The notes under the pieces were generated by a model. It searched no databases and was not told the DNA's origin. It was given only the letters and a program-made list of their open reading frames with translations. From positions 16,069,229-16,133,228 of the forward strand of contig CM060104.1 of the NCBI GenBank assembly GCA_030522415.1: DNA of 64,000 bases, given 5' to 3'. The position numbers and the translations under genes were made by a program. Positions 22,385 to 34,130 of this stretch are shown piece after piece (within the stretch, counting starts at the first letter, position 1; each line of letters opens with the position of its first letter). Origin of the DNA: Channallabes apus (lineage: Eukaryota; Chordata; Actinopteri; Siluriformes; Clariidae).

Positions 22385-22616
22385 TTACTCACTCACTCAT
22401 TCTCTCCGATTATTCTGTACAGGGTCAGGGGAAGGGCACACCTTCAGATATTCACTCACACGCTGAGGGCTATTTTAAATGTACATTAGCGTAATCTTCA
22501 TTGCTTTGGACTTGGGATGAAGTCCTCCCAATGGACTCTCACATGCCCCTGGAGGTGTAAGGCCACAGTGCTATCCACTACGCCACCGTGCTGCCATCAT
22601 TGCAAATTTCACCAGA
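22385..22616 (-). repeat. Degraded type A SINE
   Basis: Minus strand: ggcagcacggtggcgtagtg, gatagcactgtggccttaca, cctccaggggcatgtgagag, ending near tgtacagaataatcggagag. It abuts an L2 3' end. Confidence 0.65.
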
Positions 22617-23632
22617 TTGACATCTTTGCAAGAGGCGACAGTGGCAAGGAAAAACTCCCTGAAATGGCATTAGGAAGAAACCCTGAGAGGAACCAGACTC
22701 AACAGGGAACCCATCCTCATTTGGGTGATAACAGATATAAATTATATACTGTAACATCATGTGTGTTATGCAGGTGAAAGTTCGAAATGACAGAAGTTCT
22801 TTAAATTAACATGAAGACCAGTTCAGCATAGGGACGAGTCAGTAGGTGCAGAGGGCAGATGAGGTCTGGATCACTGGAAGCACAGGAGCAGCATGTGTAG
22901 CTCCAACCATCATAAAGCTGAATCCAGCTGTAGCTGGTCCTTCTCTGGACACCTCAGGAACATCGTAGGGTCGGCCTTTGTCTACTGAAGCTGGCACAAT
23001 CTCCTGATGTCTCGGGATGGGTAGAGAAATACAGAACAGATGGGGAGAATTAGCGTAGTTGCCATTCAGGATAGGTGTACTGGAGTATGAGATTATGGGA
23101 TGAGTTATGTGTATGCCAGATTAAAAATATGCATCTTGAGTCTACTTTTGAACTGGGAAACCGTGTCTGCTCCCCAACACTGTCTGGAAGGCTATTCCAA
23201 AGCGTTGGAGCTAAATATGAAAAAGCCCTACCCCCTTTTGTAGATTTAGAAATTCTGGGAACTACCAGAAGTCCGGAGTTTTGTGATCTTAAGGCGCGTG
23301 GTGGATTGTAGCGTATCAGAAGACTGGTTAGGTATGTGGGAGCTAAACCATTTAAGGCCTTGTATGTAAGTAATACTATTTTGTAATTTATTCTAAACTG
23401 AACAGGTAGCCAGTGCAGGGATGATGATATTGGGGTTATATGATCATATTTTCTGGATCTAGTGAGAACCCTGGCGGCTGCATTTTGGACTAACTGAAGC
23501 TTGTTTATTGAGGATGCAGGACAACCACCTAGTAATGCATTACAATAGTCCAGTCTGGAGGTCATGAACGCATGAACTAGCTTTTCTGCATCAGATACGG
23601 ATAAGATGCTCCTAAGACACACCAAGGTCTAA
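22617..23632 (-). mobile_element. L2 LINE, 5'-truncated copy
   Basis: On the minus strand the last ~190 codons of the L2 reverse-transcriptase ORF are followed by a 3' UTR with gagtctggttcctctcaggg and gggagtttttccttgccact. It is truncated upstream of 23632. It is diverged from the copy at 7140-10237 but clearly the same clade. Confidence 0.85.
23050..23625 (-). pseudogene. L2 LINE ORF2 C-terminal remnant
   Basis: 191 codons from [20 protein letters not shown] to near the ORF end. They include [38 protein letters not shown] and GGRAFSYLAPTLWNSLPDSV, parallel to 8710-9190 of the larger copy. The last ~35 codons are out of frame, and the catalytic motifs are absent. Confidence 0.88.
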
Positions 23633-23639
23633 AAAAAAA

Positions 23640-25077
23640 AACAGGTCTCACACACATCAGTTCACCAAGGCACTGCAGACTTTACACCTTAATATGACAG
23701 GTCTGGCCCCTGGTGTACTGGCATGTTCCCAGGAGATTAGGCAAATTGTTATGAGAGTTGTATGCAGTAGTATTATACAAGCAAGTTGGGTAGGTTATTC
23801 ACTGTGTTGTGAAATATTGGGCGTAAGCTCCTTCTCATTCATTGTGATCAGTGATTTAGAGATTTTCCTAGAACTGTCTCTTGGTCTGCCCTAAAGGTGT
23901 ACATAGCAACATTGTCTACATACCAGGGACTAATTAATGGCTTGGCACTGGGAGCACGTAATCTAGTAATACACCTCTTTAAGGTATTAAAATGATTTGG
24001 TTAGACAGCTATTGACATGACTTGACTTGACTTTGGGCACTTTGACAGGTTGTAAGTCAACTGGACATCTTTTGTGATTCATACTCAGCCTTAATTTACT
24101 CTCGGCTTGGAAGTTCTTAGAGCATTTAAACTTCAACATGTTTAGTAAATGCAAAAAGCTTTACATTTAGATTAGGACCATTTGTCTTAATATAGCAACA
24201 TTATCCCCAAATAGTCTTATGAAGCCCAGTGAAAGCAGACAGCACATTAAGTGGCTCTGTGGCTTTGCTTCCTAATAAAACCACAGGCTCTTTTCTCTGT
24301 GTTCATTAAGTACCCTTTGATTTATTCCTGTCTGGATTAACACTATAAATATCAGCCTTGAGCTTTATTGAGAGCGAAATGAGACTCGACTGCCATCTAG
24401 TGTTAGTTTCAAATAGCAGGCTCTTAATTCTCCCTCTCTCTTTTTTTACTGAAAGAATATTAAATAGCAGAACATAATAAGTCTTAATGAAATTGATGAA
24501 TTATGAGAAAGTGATTCATGAGAATTCACCATTGTTTTTCATTGTAAATAAATAAATACATACATAAAGATAAATGAATATCACTTATATTAGATTTCAT
24601 GCAGAGTTAAGGATTTTACCCCATAAGACAGTGTTAATTAAAAATGGTGAATGATTGAGGATTTTGTCAAATGTCCAGAATAGGGGAACGCTTCTAAAAC
24701 TCGTTCACACTTTGAAACACTTCCACAGTTGAGCTGCAGAGGGCGCTACATTCATACGTGCGGAAGAGAAGACATGCACACAAACCTCAACCATTCAGAA
24801 TAAGAATTAGAGTATAAGTTTGAATGCTTTACAGTCAGGACAGGTTCAAATCCATTCCAAAACAATGATTCCAGCACACATGTATTAATAACAGGGAAAT
24901 ACACAGTAATGCATATCAGAGGGAATAACTATGTTTTTAAGAGTGGAGTGGACTCAAAAACTGCAAATGACCTCAGTGCTTTTGTTATTTGCAGTACAAA
25001 TGGACTTGAATGGGAGACTCATTGCTCTTTTAAGTAATTTAAGCATTGATGAGATTTTTAAGGCAAGGTTTTCTTTT

Positions 25078-25129
<52 letters not shown>

Positions 25130-25329
25130 TTTATTTTTAAACTATTTTTAAACTTTTATCTTAGACTCTATATACATGTATGACATTGATTAAAATTGAT
25201 GCTTTTTTATAACTTGTCTAAAAGACAGAGCAGATAAAAAGTTTGAAGTAGAATACCAAAAGCATTTTGGATGCTGATCCATAAAAAGCTACCCAATGCC
25301 ATAGAGCTACTGACCGTAGTACTGGCTGA
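23640..25329. other. Intergenic DNA upstream of SNRK, no gene seen
   Basis: Single-copy-looking AT-rich sequence with one (CTTT)n tract. 24200-24440 is notably complex and repeat-free and might hold a regulatory element. No convincing ORF is present. Confidence 0.5.
25070..25131. repeat. (TTTC)n microsatellite
   Basis: About 15 pure TTTC units. Confidence 0.95.
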
Positions 25330-25337
25330 TGTAAGTG

Positions 25338-26548
25338 CAGAGGTGGAAAGAGTAATAAAATTTTGTACTCAAGCACAAGTACTGTTACTTCAGTGAAATT
25401 TTACTTAAGTACAAGTAAAGTTACCATTATAAAAATCTACTCAAGCAAAAGTAAAAAGTAGCTCATTAAAAAATTTACTCAGAGTAAAAGTTACCGAGTT
25501 ACTTTTTTATTTTTATTTTTTTAACAGCGGGGTGGGATGAGGCATTCTAGTGTAGTTCAAAAAAGATGAGCAGATATAAATCTCAAACTAGTTGTTTTTA
25601 ACTGAAGGAACACATTTGCATAATAAAGCTGTTGTCTTTCTTGTGCTTGAAAATCAAAGTGGTCACTTAAATATGGTGTTACGTCCCAGTCTAGGGTCAT
25701 ACAGCAAAAGAATGGTTCAGGGTTCTATTTTACACTGTATGGAAATGGTGGTATATGGCAGAAAGAACTAGATCCAATCATTAATAGATGAAATAATGAG
25801 GTTTGTATATACAAAAACACACACACACAACAGGAGGAGGAGGATCAGATTCAGGGTGGACCCAGGCCAAAATAATAAACAAAATGGTATTTATATTTAG
25901 TAGCTAGATTACCTGCAAAAAGTACAGGTACCGAACTCCCAAAACAGTGAATAAATTCCCTCTTCCCAAAATAAATGGCAGCCACGCCCCTACAACTAGT
26001 GAGTGCACAAACATACAGTGAAATTATCTACAAATATATACTGTACAAAGACCAACCAAACCAAAGGGACAAAGCAATAATCAAAATTCGATGGGAGGCA
26101 AAAATTCAAAACCAGAATACACGACCAAATATCAAAACGCCCAAATCACAATCTCTTTCCTCTTTCCCGCGTCTCTCTTCGGTTTATATATGGTCGCACT
26201 AGTCGATGACGTCACTCTCAGGGCGGAAGCGACCGTGTGGAAGGTCAGGTAGGTGCCGATGTCAGAAAACCTGGAGTGGAGTCTGGAGCGGCGCGCGACC
26301 AGGACATGACACACACGCGAGCGCAAAAGCATAATATTTGTATTATTTTAGCATTTTCATTCATTTATTTTTTACTCAGTATCGAATATGATTTCAAATG
26401 TAGCGAATTACAATACTTCAAACAAAACGTACTTAAGTAAAAGTAAAATTACAGATTTTAAAAATTACTTTAAAAAGTAGAAATCCACAAAAAAACCCAC
26501 TCAATTACAGTAACGCAAGTAAATGTAATTCGTTACTTTCCACCTCTG
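25338..26548. mobile_element. hAT-superfamily non-autonomous element with nested insert
   Basis: The ends CAGAGGTGGAAAGAGTA (25338) and GTTACTTTCCACCTCTG (26548) are imperfect terminal inverted repeats. They are flanked by the perfect 8-bp target duplication TGTAAGTG (25330-25337 and 26549-26556). The arms are rich in tacttaagta-type motifs typical of this family. The centre (about 25677-26311) does not resemble the arms. Confidence 0.9.
25677..26311 (-). mobile_element. Candidate solo LTR nested in the hAT element
   Basis: On the minus strand the segment starts TGTCATGTCCTGG and ends CTGGGACGTAACA. These are the TG...CA ends of an LTR with a short imperfect inverted repeat. Inside, on the same strand, a full CRE (tgacgtca, complement of 26208-26215) lies about 25 bases before a TATA box (catatataaacc, about 26190-26179), as in an LTR promoter. 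No 4-6 bp target duplication is seen, so the call is tentative. Confidence 0.45.
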
Positions 26549-26704
26549 TGTAAGTGGTACACTACATAATGTATATTGTACACACGTTCTTCATACACTG
26601 ACTGGCTACAAAAAGCCTGATGCAGGCCAATAATTCAACCTTACTGAATTACTGGCAATTTTTTTCCCACTAATAATATTATGGAGTAACTACTGTTCCT
26701 GTCT

Positions 26705-26796
26705 GCGGCACGGTGGCTTAGTGGTTAGCACAGTCGCATTGCACCTCCAGGGTCTGGGTTTACTTCCTGCCTTTAGGTTTGTGTGTATGGAGTATA
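26705..26796 (+). repeat. Type A SINE, left half (split by a Tc1 element)
   Basis: cggcacggtggcttagtggt, gcacctccagggtctgggtt and tgtgtgtatggagta form the 5' half. The other half resumes at 28173 with catgttctccccatgcttgg. Confidence 0.85.
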
Positions 26797-28170
26797 CAGG
26801 TCCTTCTCAAAAAATTAGCATATTGTGATAAAGTTCATTATTTTCTGTAATGTACTGATAAACATTAGACTTTCATATATTTTAGATTCATTACACACAA
26901 CTGAAGTAGTTCAAGCCTTTTATTGTTTTAATATTGATGATTGTGGCATACAGCTCATGAAAACCCAAAATCCCTATCTCAAAAAATTAGCATATCATGA
27001 AAAGGTTCTCTAAACGAGCTATTAACCTAATCATCTGAATCAACTAATTAATTTTAAACACCTGCAAAAGATTCCTGAGGCTTTTAAAAACTCCCAGCCT
27101 GGTTCATTACTCAAAACCACAATCATGGGTAAGACTGCCGACCTGACTGCTGTCCAGAAGGCCATCATTGACACCCTCAAGCAAGAGGGTAAGACACAGA
27201 AAGAAATTTCTGAATGAATAGGCTGTTCCCAGAGTGCTGTATCAAGCCACCTCAGTGGGAAGTCTGTGGGAAGGAAAAAGTGTGGCAGAAAACGCTGCAC
27301 AACGAGAAGAGGTGACCGCGCCCTGAGGAAGATTGTGGCGAAGGACCGATTTCAGACCTTGGGGGACCTGCGGAAGCAGTGGACTGAGTCTGGAGTAGAA
27401 ACATCCAGAGCCACCGTGTACAGGCGTGCGCAGGAAATGGGATACAGGTTGCAAATTTTGCATGTCATTCGGAAATCAAGGTGCCAGAGTCTGGAGGAAG
27501 ACTGGGGAGAGGGAAATGCCAAAATGCCTGAAGTACAGTGTCAAGTACCCACAGTCAGTGATGGTCTGGGGTGCCATGTCAGCTGCTGGTGTTGGTCCAC
27601 TGTGTTTTATCAAGGGCAGGGTCAATGCAGCTAGCTATCAGGAGATTTAGGAGCACTTCATGCTTCCATCTGCTGAAAAGCTTTATGGAGATGAAGATTT
27701 CATTTTTCAGCACGACCTGGCACCTGCTCACAGTGCCAAAACCACTGGTAAATGGTTTACTGACCATGGTATTACTGTGCTCAATTGGCCTGCCAACTCT
27801 CCTGACCTGAACCCCATAGAGAATCTGTGGGATATTGTGGAGAGAAAGTTGAGAGAGACAAGAATCTGCAAAAGGATTCCCGACCAAGTATTGAGTGCAT
27901 AACTGAACATAATTATTTGAAGGTTGACTTTTTTTGTATTAAAAACACTTTTCTTTTATTGGTCGGATGAAATATGCTAATTTTTTTAGATAGGGATTTT
28001 GGGTTTTCATGAGCTGTATGCCACAATCATCAATATTAAAACAATAAAAGGCTTGAACTACTTCAGTTGTGTGTAATGAATCTAAAATATATGAAAGTCT
28101 AATGTTTATCAGTACATTAGAGAAAATAATGAACTTTATCACAATATGCTAATTTTTTGAGAAGGACCTG
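26797..28170 (+). mobile_element. Tc1-like transposon with damaged transposase, inserted in a SINE
   Basis: The ends CAGGTCCTTCTCAAAAAATT (26797) and the complement AATTTTTTGAGAAGGACCTG (28170) are flanked by TA (26795-26796 and 28171-28172). Inverted repeats extend over about 200 bp, with an internal repeat of the caaaaaattagcatat motif. It is 1374 bp, shorter than usual, so internally deleted. Confidence 0.93.
27125..27902 (+). pseudogene. Tc1-like transposase pseudogene
   Basis: The ATG at 27125 opens MGKTADLTAVQKAIIDTLKQ but meets TGA at codon 31 (27215), consistent with a CpG-decay CGA-to-TGA change. The frame resumes through SGKSVGRKKCGRKRC and ETSRATVYRRAQEMGYRL. It then loses frame and the block around the first catalytic Asp. 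Later pieces include QSVMVWGAMSAAG, FIFQHDLAPAHSAKTTG and WPANSPDLNPIENLWDIVER (second Asp and Glu of the DDE triad). It is non-functional. Confidence 0.9.
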
Positions 28171-28172
28171 TA

Positions 28173-28275
28173 CATGTTCTCCCCATGCTTGGCAGGTACT
28201 TCAGTTTCCTCCCAAAGTCCAAAGATATGCAGGTTAGGCTAAATGGCATTCCCAAATTCTGCCCATACAATTAGG
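28173..28275 (+). repeat. Type A SINE, right half (split by a Tc1 element)
   Basis: catgttctccccatgcttgg, cctcccaaagtccaaagata and tgcaggttaggctaaatggc continue the SINE interrupted at 26796. The 3' tail is decayed. Confidence 0.85.
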
Positions 28276-28801
28276 CATCAAGTTTGCAACCCGACAGAAA
28301 TGACGGATATATCTCCAGGGTGGGGAATATCTGTCATTCGATGTGCTAGATGAACCAAAAAAAATATGTTTCTGTTATTGACACAATACTATTATTATAC
28401 TAGTGTTATTACTGTTAAAAACAAGAGTTATTTTTCAGAAAACTAGAGCTTTGTATGTATATCATCTCTCAAGTTCTAAGATGTTAAGCAGATTGAGACG
28501 ATTCAAGATTTCAAAATACACAAATGAAATCAATTAAAAAAAACAATAAACAAACTGTAACAGTGGTATATCGGTCACTTTAGAGGGGATCACACACACA
28601 CAAACAATGTACAATGAGTCATGGATCTCACATCACCAGGAGCACTGAAACAGACCAAGAGTAAAAACAGACCAAAATCCAGTAAGATTTTAATGTCTCT
28701 AAACCATTGACATGACATCTAGCATTGGAACATAGCAACTTTTGAAACTGTTCAGTACTTGAATATGCAATATATGATGGGGGTGGTTATAGTAATAATA
28801 A

Positions 28802-29046
28802 TAATCACTCACTCATCATCCATACCGCTAAATAGTGTATACAAGGTCACGGTAGACCTGGAGTCTATCCCAGGAGACCCAGGACATGAGGCGAGGTACA
28901 CAAATGGGTGCCAATCCATTGTAGGGTATGAGGAGAACATGCAAACTCCATGCAAACAGAGGTGGCAATCGAACCTGGCTGGAAATCGAACCCAGACCCT
29001 GGAGGTGCAAGGTGACAGTGCTAACCACTAAGCAATCATGCTGCCA
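28802..29046 (-). repeat. Type A SINE
   Basis: Minus strand: ggcagcatgattgcttagtg, gcacctccagggtctgggtt, ggagtttgcatgttctcctc, ctacaatggattggcaccca, ctgggatagactccaggtct, and an agcggtatggatgatgagtg tail. Confidence 0.85.
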
Positions 29047-29917
29047 ATAATAATGATAATAATCATCATCATCATCAGTTTTGTGAATTTTTAAAGTGTT
29101 AACCCTTTTGATCATGAGTACAGCTACAGTACATACGGAACTCAGTATAGCCATAAAGTCTTGCTTTTTTAAAGAATGTTTGTGCTGCAATACAAAATAA
29201 TCTAGTCTTATTTCAACATATCTGAATCACCAGAAGGCTAAAGTACATCATTTAATATGTTAGTAAATCGAGACATATGAGATCCTGTAATAATACAGCA
29301 AGATCTAGGTATGATAGGGTTAAGTTTAACGTCTTCCATAATGCATTGACCAATTTCGAAGTAATTATCATCCCCACTACCAGAAGAGGAGCATTTATTG
29401 GCAAGTGAAAATTGTTAGTTGCTGCTACTATTACTATAACTGATTATATATTACTGCCGAAAAGGGTGCACAGTTGTTAAAATACTGGTACCAATTACAA
29501 AAGATAGGTGGAGGGTCAACATTATACAGTAGTTGAATTATTTTTAACATCAGAAAATTATGTTAAAGAAATTTCTTTAAAATCGGTAATTAGCAGCGAC
29601 TGTAACAGTGCAAGGTCTCAAGGACTGTTATGTCTAACAAGGTTGGAGACACTTGTACAGAGATCGTCAAAGACGAATAAAAACATTTCAGACTCTTTTA
29701 TAATCTATGAATCTGTGAATTTTATAATCATTCACAATGCAAACCACATGTTTTTAGAAGAAACAAACCAAGATAGAGTCAGCCTTTGCAAAAGACTGGT
29801 TTTGTGGTAACACAACTATTTTGTGTTAATTTTGGATGTGTGCAGAGGGTCATTACCTTCTTGTTTTACAGTGGATGTGGGATGGATAATAAAAATACTT
29901 GGGAATTCTCATATCCT

Positions 29918-30165
29918 GTGCAGGTCAGGGTACTAGTCAGGGTACACCCTGGATGGGGTGCCAATCCATTGCAGGATACAAACAAATATACCCACACACA
30001 CACTATTGATTAATTGAAAACTCCAATTTGCCGAATCTGCATGTCTTTGAACTGTGAGAGGGAAACCAGAAAGAGAAGAACAAACTCCATGCACACAGAC
30101 CCGAAGGTGGGACCCGGATCCTTGACCCCAGAGGTGCGAGGCCTCATTGCTAACCACTACACCTT
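29918..30165 (-). repeat. Type A SINE
   Basis: Minus strand: gtgtagtggttagcaatgag, ggatccgggtcccaccttcg, ggagtttgttcttctctttc, tgcaatggattggcacccca and tccagggtgtaccctgacta. The extreme 3' tail is missing. Confidence 0.8.
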
Positions 30166-30199
30166 TTTAATTATTATTTTTACTATTTTCATATAATTT

Positions 30200-31039
30200 T
30201 AGAATAGTGATGGGTATTAAATTACACATGGGATTATGTGACGGCCATGAAAAGTAAAAACAAACAAAAAAAAATTATGAATTTTGAACAGTATTCATGA
30301 CTACTATTTTAAGTTAGCTTTTTAGATCCCAGTGGCAATCTGTTTGTTCTGTCAAGCCCTGATGCAGTTGGATGTTAAATATTATTAGCAGCCAGATTGC
30401 CTGCGTCCATCGTGTCAGTGCTTCAGCAAGCATTCACGCAGCTTTATTCTGCTTGCGGTTTAATGACAATGGCGACACGGGAAGAGCGCCTCAGAGCGCC
30501 GAAAGAATATGGCCTATTCAGTAACTTCACCCAGTGCCTCTGGCATGCAGCCCTTACAAAATAGCTGTGTTATTTCCTGTCTGAATCTAACCTAAATCAT
30601 AGCAGCATTGCCTGCATACCAAGGTTGATTGAATCTGCTATTGCAAATTAGACTGTGTCCGGTGTCTACTGAGGGCTGTCAGGTTCTATGTAAATTCCTG
30701 GTGCTTTGGGGACTACAAACATGGTCAACCCATTGTGTGAAGAAAGTGATTGTGTAAGCGTCAAATTCATTGTGCTGAATCTTCTGAGTGTAATTTATTG
30801 GGACATTTGTGAAGCGGTTATGCAACAAATAAATGACTCAAGACTTACTTGAACCCAGGGGTCCCCAAAATTGGGGTTGCAACCACACGTGTTGTGACCA
30901 TAGTACCATAGTAGTACCGTGGGTACACATTGAGGTGACATACCACGCTACTCTATAACATCAGACTTTAATACAATGGTATAATATAATGTATAATGGT
31001 GCTGTATAATAATCATTGCACAGCACAAGCAGACACTCA
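30200..31039. other. Intergenic DNA between SNRK and POMGNT2, no gene seen
   Basis: The segment 30360-30720 is complex and repeat-free, a possible shared regulatory element. The rest is AT-rich. No credible ORF is present. Confidence 0.5.
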
Positions 31040-31216
31040 CCCCCTCAGAATGCCCAAACCCCAGCAACTGCACACAGTGCTGGTCCCAAGCCCTGAATAA
31101 AATGGGAGGGTTGGATCAAGAACTGCATCTGGTGTAAAACCTGTGCCAAGTTGTGTGCGAATCAGATGGTCCACTGTGGCGAGCCCTGGATGGGAACAGC
31201 CAAAAGTCTAACAACA
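31040..31216 (+). repeat. Type B SINE, 5'-truncated
   Basis: cacacagtgctggtcccaag, aataaaatgggagggttgga, catctggtgtaaaacctgtg, cactgtggcgagccctggat and gggaacagccaaaag, then (AAC)n. It matches 3690-3847 without the tRNA head. Confidence 0.85.
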
Positions 31217-31254
31217 ACCTTTACACTCCATCAACTGACATGTTTTGGGAAAGA

Positions 31255-31400
31255 TGAGGAAAATTGAGACCTCAAAGGAAACCCAGACAAGCACAACAAA
31301 AAAATTCTGCAGTAATAACCCATACAATAACCCATGCACAGGATTGAACCTGGAGCCCTAAAGTTGTGAAGCACCATTGAACCTGTAGCACTTGTAAGGC
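31255..31400 (-). repeat. Degraded type A-like SINE
   Basis: gaaacccagacaagcacaac and acaggattgaacctggagcc parallel the inverted cores of type A copies. It is weak and diverged. Confidence 0.35.
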
Positions 31401-31492
31401 ACTCATTCACTGCACAAGGGACACAAATCACTGTTTCCTTTATATAGGGCCAATTAGTGACTTCAGGGCAGCGCGAGTCCTCGTTCACGTTA

Positions 31493-31500
31493 TCGCGAGA
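31493..31500. promoter_or_regulatory. CGCGAGA-type core promoter motif
   Basis: TCGCGAGA sits in atcgcgagat at the left edge of the POMGNT2 CpG block. It matches the half-palindromic TCTCGCGAGA motif enriched at vertebrate CpG-island promoters. Functional assignment is by position only. Confidence 0.4.
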
Positions 31501-31812
31501 TTTGATTTCGAGCTCAGTTCTCGTGGGTGGAGTTTCGCCCTCAGCCGGGTTAGGCTTGTACAGGCTGGCAGTGCGCGAGAGAGTCGGATTCACCTCAGTA
31601 ACAGAACTGTGAGGACAGATGATTCGTCCGTGTTGTGAAGAAAGCAGAGTGTTTTAGCTGAAGGTGTAGTCGGTGCTCGTCTGCTTCGGGGAAATCAAAC
31701 GTTGTGGTGAAATGCCACGCTAGCCGTGTTCACAGAGCCGCGCGCGGTCCTAGCCGTTAGTGAAGGAGCGCTGTAACCGCACTGACTTCTCGTATTCCTG
31801 ACCTGTTTCTGG
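31500..31812 (+). other. pomgnt2: Probable POMGNT2 non-coding exon 1 and CpG promoter
   Basis: A CpG-rich block starts near 31470. A good plus-strand donor (ctgg followed by gtgagt) sits at 31813. No conserved ORF is present, consistent with a 5' UTR exon spliced to the acceptor at 38581 just before the POMGNT2 coding exon. The exact start is unknown. An 8-base TCGCGAGA core at 31493-31500, part of the CGCGAGA promoter motif typical of TATA-less housekeeping promoters, marks the likely core promoter. Confidence 0.6.
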
Positions 31813-33159
31813 GTGAGTACTGTATTATTTTGCTCTAGTTCTCTCAGAAAGTGTACAGCGAAAAAGTTTTCCGCCGGTTAAGTGTGTGAGAGAAGAAACG
31901 GAGGCGGTGTGCTGCGGCTCGACACAACGGCAGGTGGACGCGATGGGGAAAGGCACGCGCGCAGGTCCGTGCCATAAAGTCGACCGTTACAGTTCAGTCA
32001 GTCAGTCAGTCAGTGCTGCCGTTTATATGCGGCTTATTTATCACGTCAACACGTCCTCCTGTCTGTCATTCAGGTATTCGATTAAAACTGGTCTCTTAAA
32101 ATACGTGCGACTGTCTGTCTTTAGAGTTCCAACACGGATCAGCTGGAATAATAATAATAAAAACCCAGCACGCTACTTCATAATGTTTTTGAGCGTCTCT
32201 CGTATTCATACAGTTTTAATGAGATCATACTTATTTTCGTGCAACCTTTCAGAAGCCCCTTATTTATTCGATTACTTCTAATAGAGTGACTGCTGCTGTC
32301 CCCTGGCACGGGTCATGTGGTGGACATGATGGAGCCTAATCACTCGTCCATCAGAGCGATGGTGTGATTTAGTGGAGCCAGTCCACCTAGTCCTTTTTTT
32401 TTTTTTTTTTTGGAAATGGGAGAGAAACCAAGAACCCAGAAGGAATCCCAAACATGCAGGAGGCTTGACCTGAGGAACCTGGAGCTGCGAGAGGATGGTT
32501 TTCTATTAGATCTATTAGAAATCTCACTTGCAAAATCTATAAATATCTGTTAACTCACAAATTTAAAGTGTTTAAACATTTGGCACACATTTAGCTTTGA
32601 GTTCTGTCTTACACCCGTGCTGGTGTCTTATCCTCATCTCAGTGCTGCAGTCTTGCGTATGGCTCTATTCCTCATGGGAACAAATGACATTGTTTCTCGT
32701 AACCCCTGCAGCAGGACTGTCTCAGCTCCATTTCTCATCCGTCTCTGAGGAACAGGGGCTTCTGGGCCATGCTGGCGTTTCGTCACTGCTAGCAGGCATT
32801 TGGAACGTTGTCTGTAACCACTCAGAAAGTGATATCTATGACCCAGTAATGAATTTAGATTCCACCCTTCTGAATGTTTCTTCACCTACTGTAGTAATTA
32901 TATGCCAATCAGCCATAATGCTGGCAACACCGGCAGCCGGATTGAATTAAATTGATTATCAATTATACATCAGTAAACTGGTGACTAGATCATGTGCACC
33001 CAAGGCTCATCTATATCTGAGCGGATCTAAGGCCCGTCCTTATGGGTCAATCCTGCAGAAAAGCCAATGCAGTGCAAATAGCTGAAAAAAAAGTACAATA
33101 GATGCAATAGACAGGTATTAGAATATAATGGGTATACAGGTTTAGCAGGCAAAGAGTTC

Positions 33160-33345
33160 AAGTTGTCGATCTCCTCAGATCTCAATCTGATTGAGCAAAC
33201 AAGTCTGATCCAAGGAGTATCCACCCTGCAACCCACAGCACCCAATGGATCTGCTGCAACATCCAGGTGCTACACAGCAATGTCTTTTGGGGGGCCAGAG
33301 CTGCCCCAGCAGCACGAGGTGATCCTACACAATACTGAGCTTTTT
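33160..33345 (+). repeat. Tc1-like transposase C-terminal remnant
   Basis: cctcagatctcaatctgattg encodes S-D-L-N-L-I-E, a decayed form of the SPDLNPIE motif carrying the catalytic Glu. It continues into acctgcaacccacag and ccagagctgccccagcagca, recognised parts of an old teleost Tc1 family. No open frame survives. Confidence 0.5.
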
Positions 33346-33952
33346 TTTGCTTTGTCTTGCATTTTGATTTTATGAGTGATCTGTGTCTCCTGTGGCTTAA
33401 AAGAGCATACTAATTAAACTCATTTAGTGAAAAAGGACATTTTCTTAGGAATGATTATTTTATGATATATATTTATCATGGCGCTAAAGTTCAAAACACA
33501 ATCACACAAAAGGAATACACGCAAAAAAAAAAAAAATACACTCCTTAAGTACAAAAAAAAGAACATGAAAACAAATACTTTCTGCCCTGAAGTGCAAAAT
33601 GCAAACACAAGTGAATACGATCATGTGATGCATAGCTTTTCCAAAGTTTCAGCTATGAGGTGTGGTGTTTAATTTAAAAGATATTATACAAGTTTGTCCA
33701 GCATCTGGCATATTTTGATTTATTTTTCTAGCAGTTGAGGCTGTAATCGGATGACTAAGCTTTGATTGTTCTTAGCAGTACTTATTCATACCTGAATGTT
33801 CCTGACTCTGTTTTTAGCAATGACCTCAGCCAATGTGTGTAGTGCAGCATATGGCAAAATTCTGAATGTGACACTTGCACTACAGCAACAATCTTGCATT
33901 ACATTTAAATTGCATTCACACATTATTATAAATATATTTTGTCATGTTCTCC

Positions 33953-34130
33953 CTGTGCTTTATTGACTTCCTCCAGGTACTTTTTTTTACCCCCACAGTC
34001 TGAAGAAATGTGCTGTTGGCTGATAGTTTTATAGTGTATGACTGGATGTGTGAGTGTAAGTTCCCTGGCATAGTCTCAAAGCCCCCATGACCTTACACAG
34101 GGTAAGCTTTATATATGATGGATGGATAGG
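33953..34130 (+). repeat. Degraded type A SINE
   Basis: catgttctccctgtgcttta, cccccacagtctgaag and cagggtaagctttatatatg followed by a gatggatgg tail follow the type A order. Confidence 0.5.

Noticed and set aside
31886..32281. 131-aa plus-strand ORF after the POMGNT2 first exon
   Set aside because: Lies beyond the donor at 31813, in the intron, includes an (AGTC)n tract, and has no recognisable domain.
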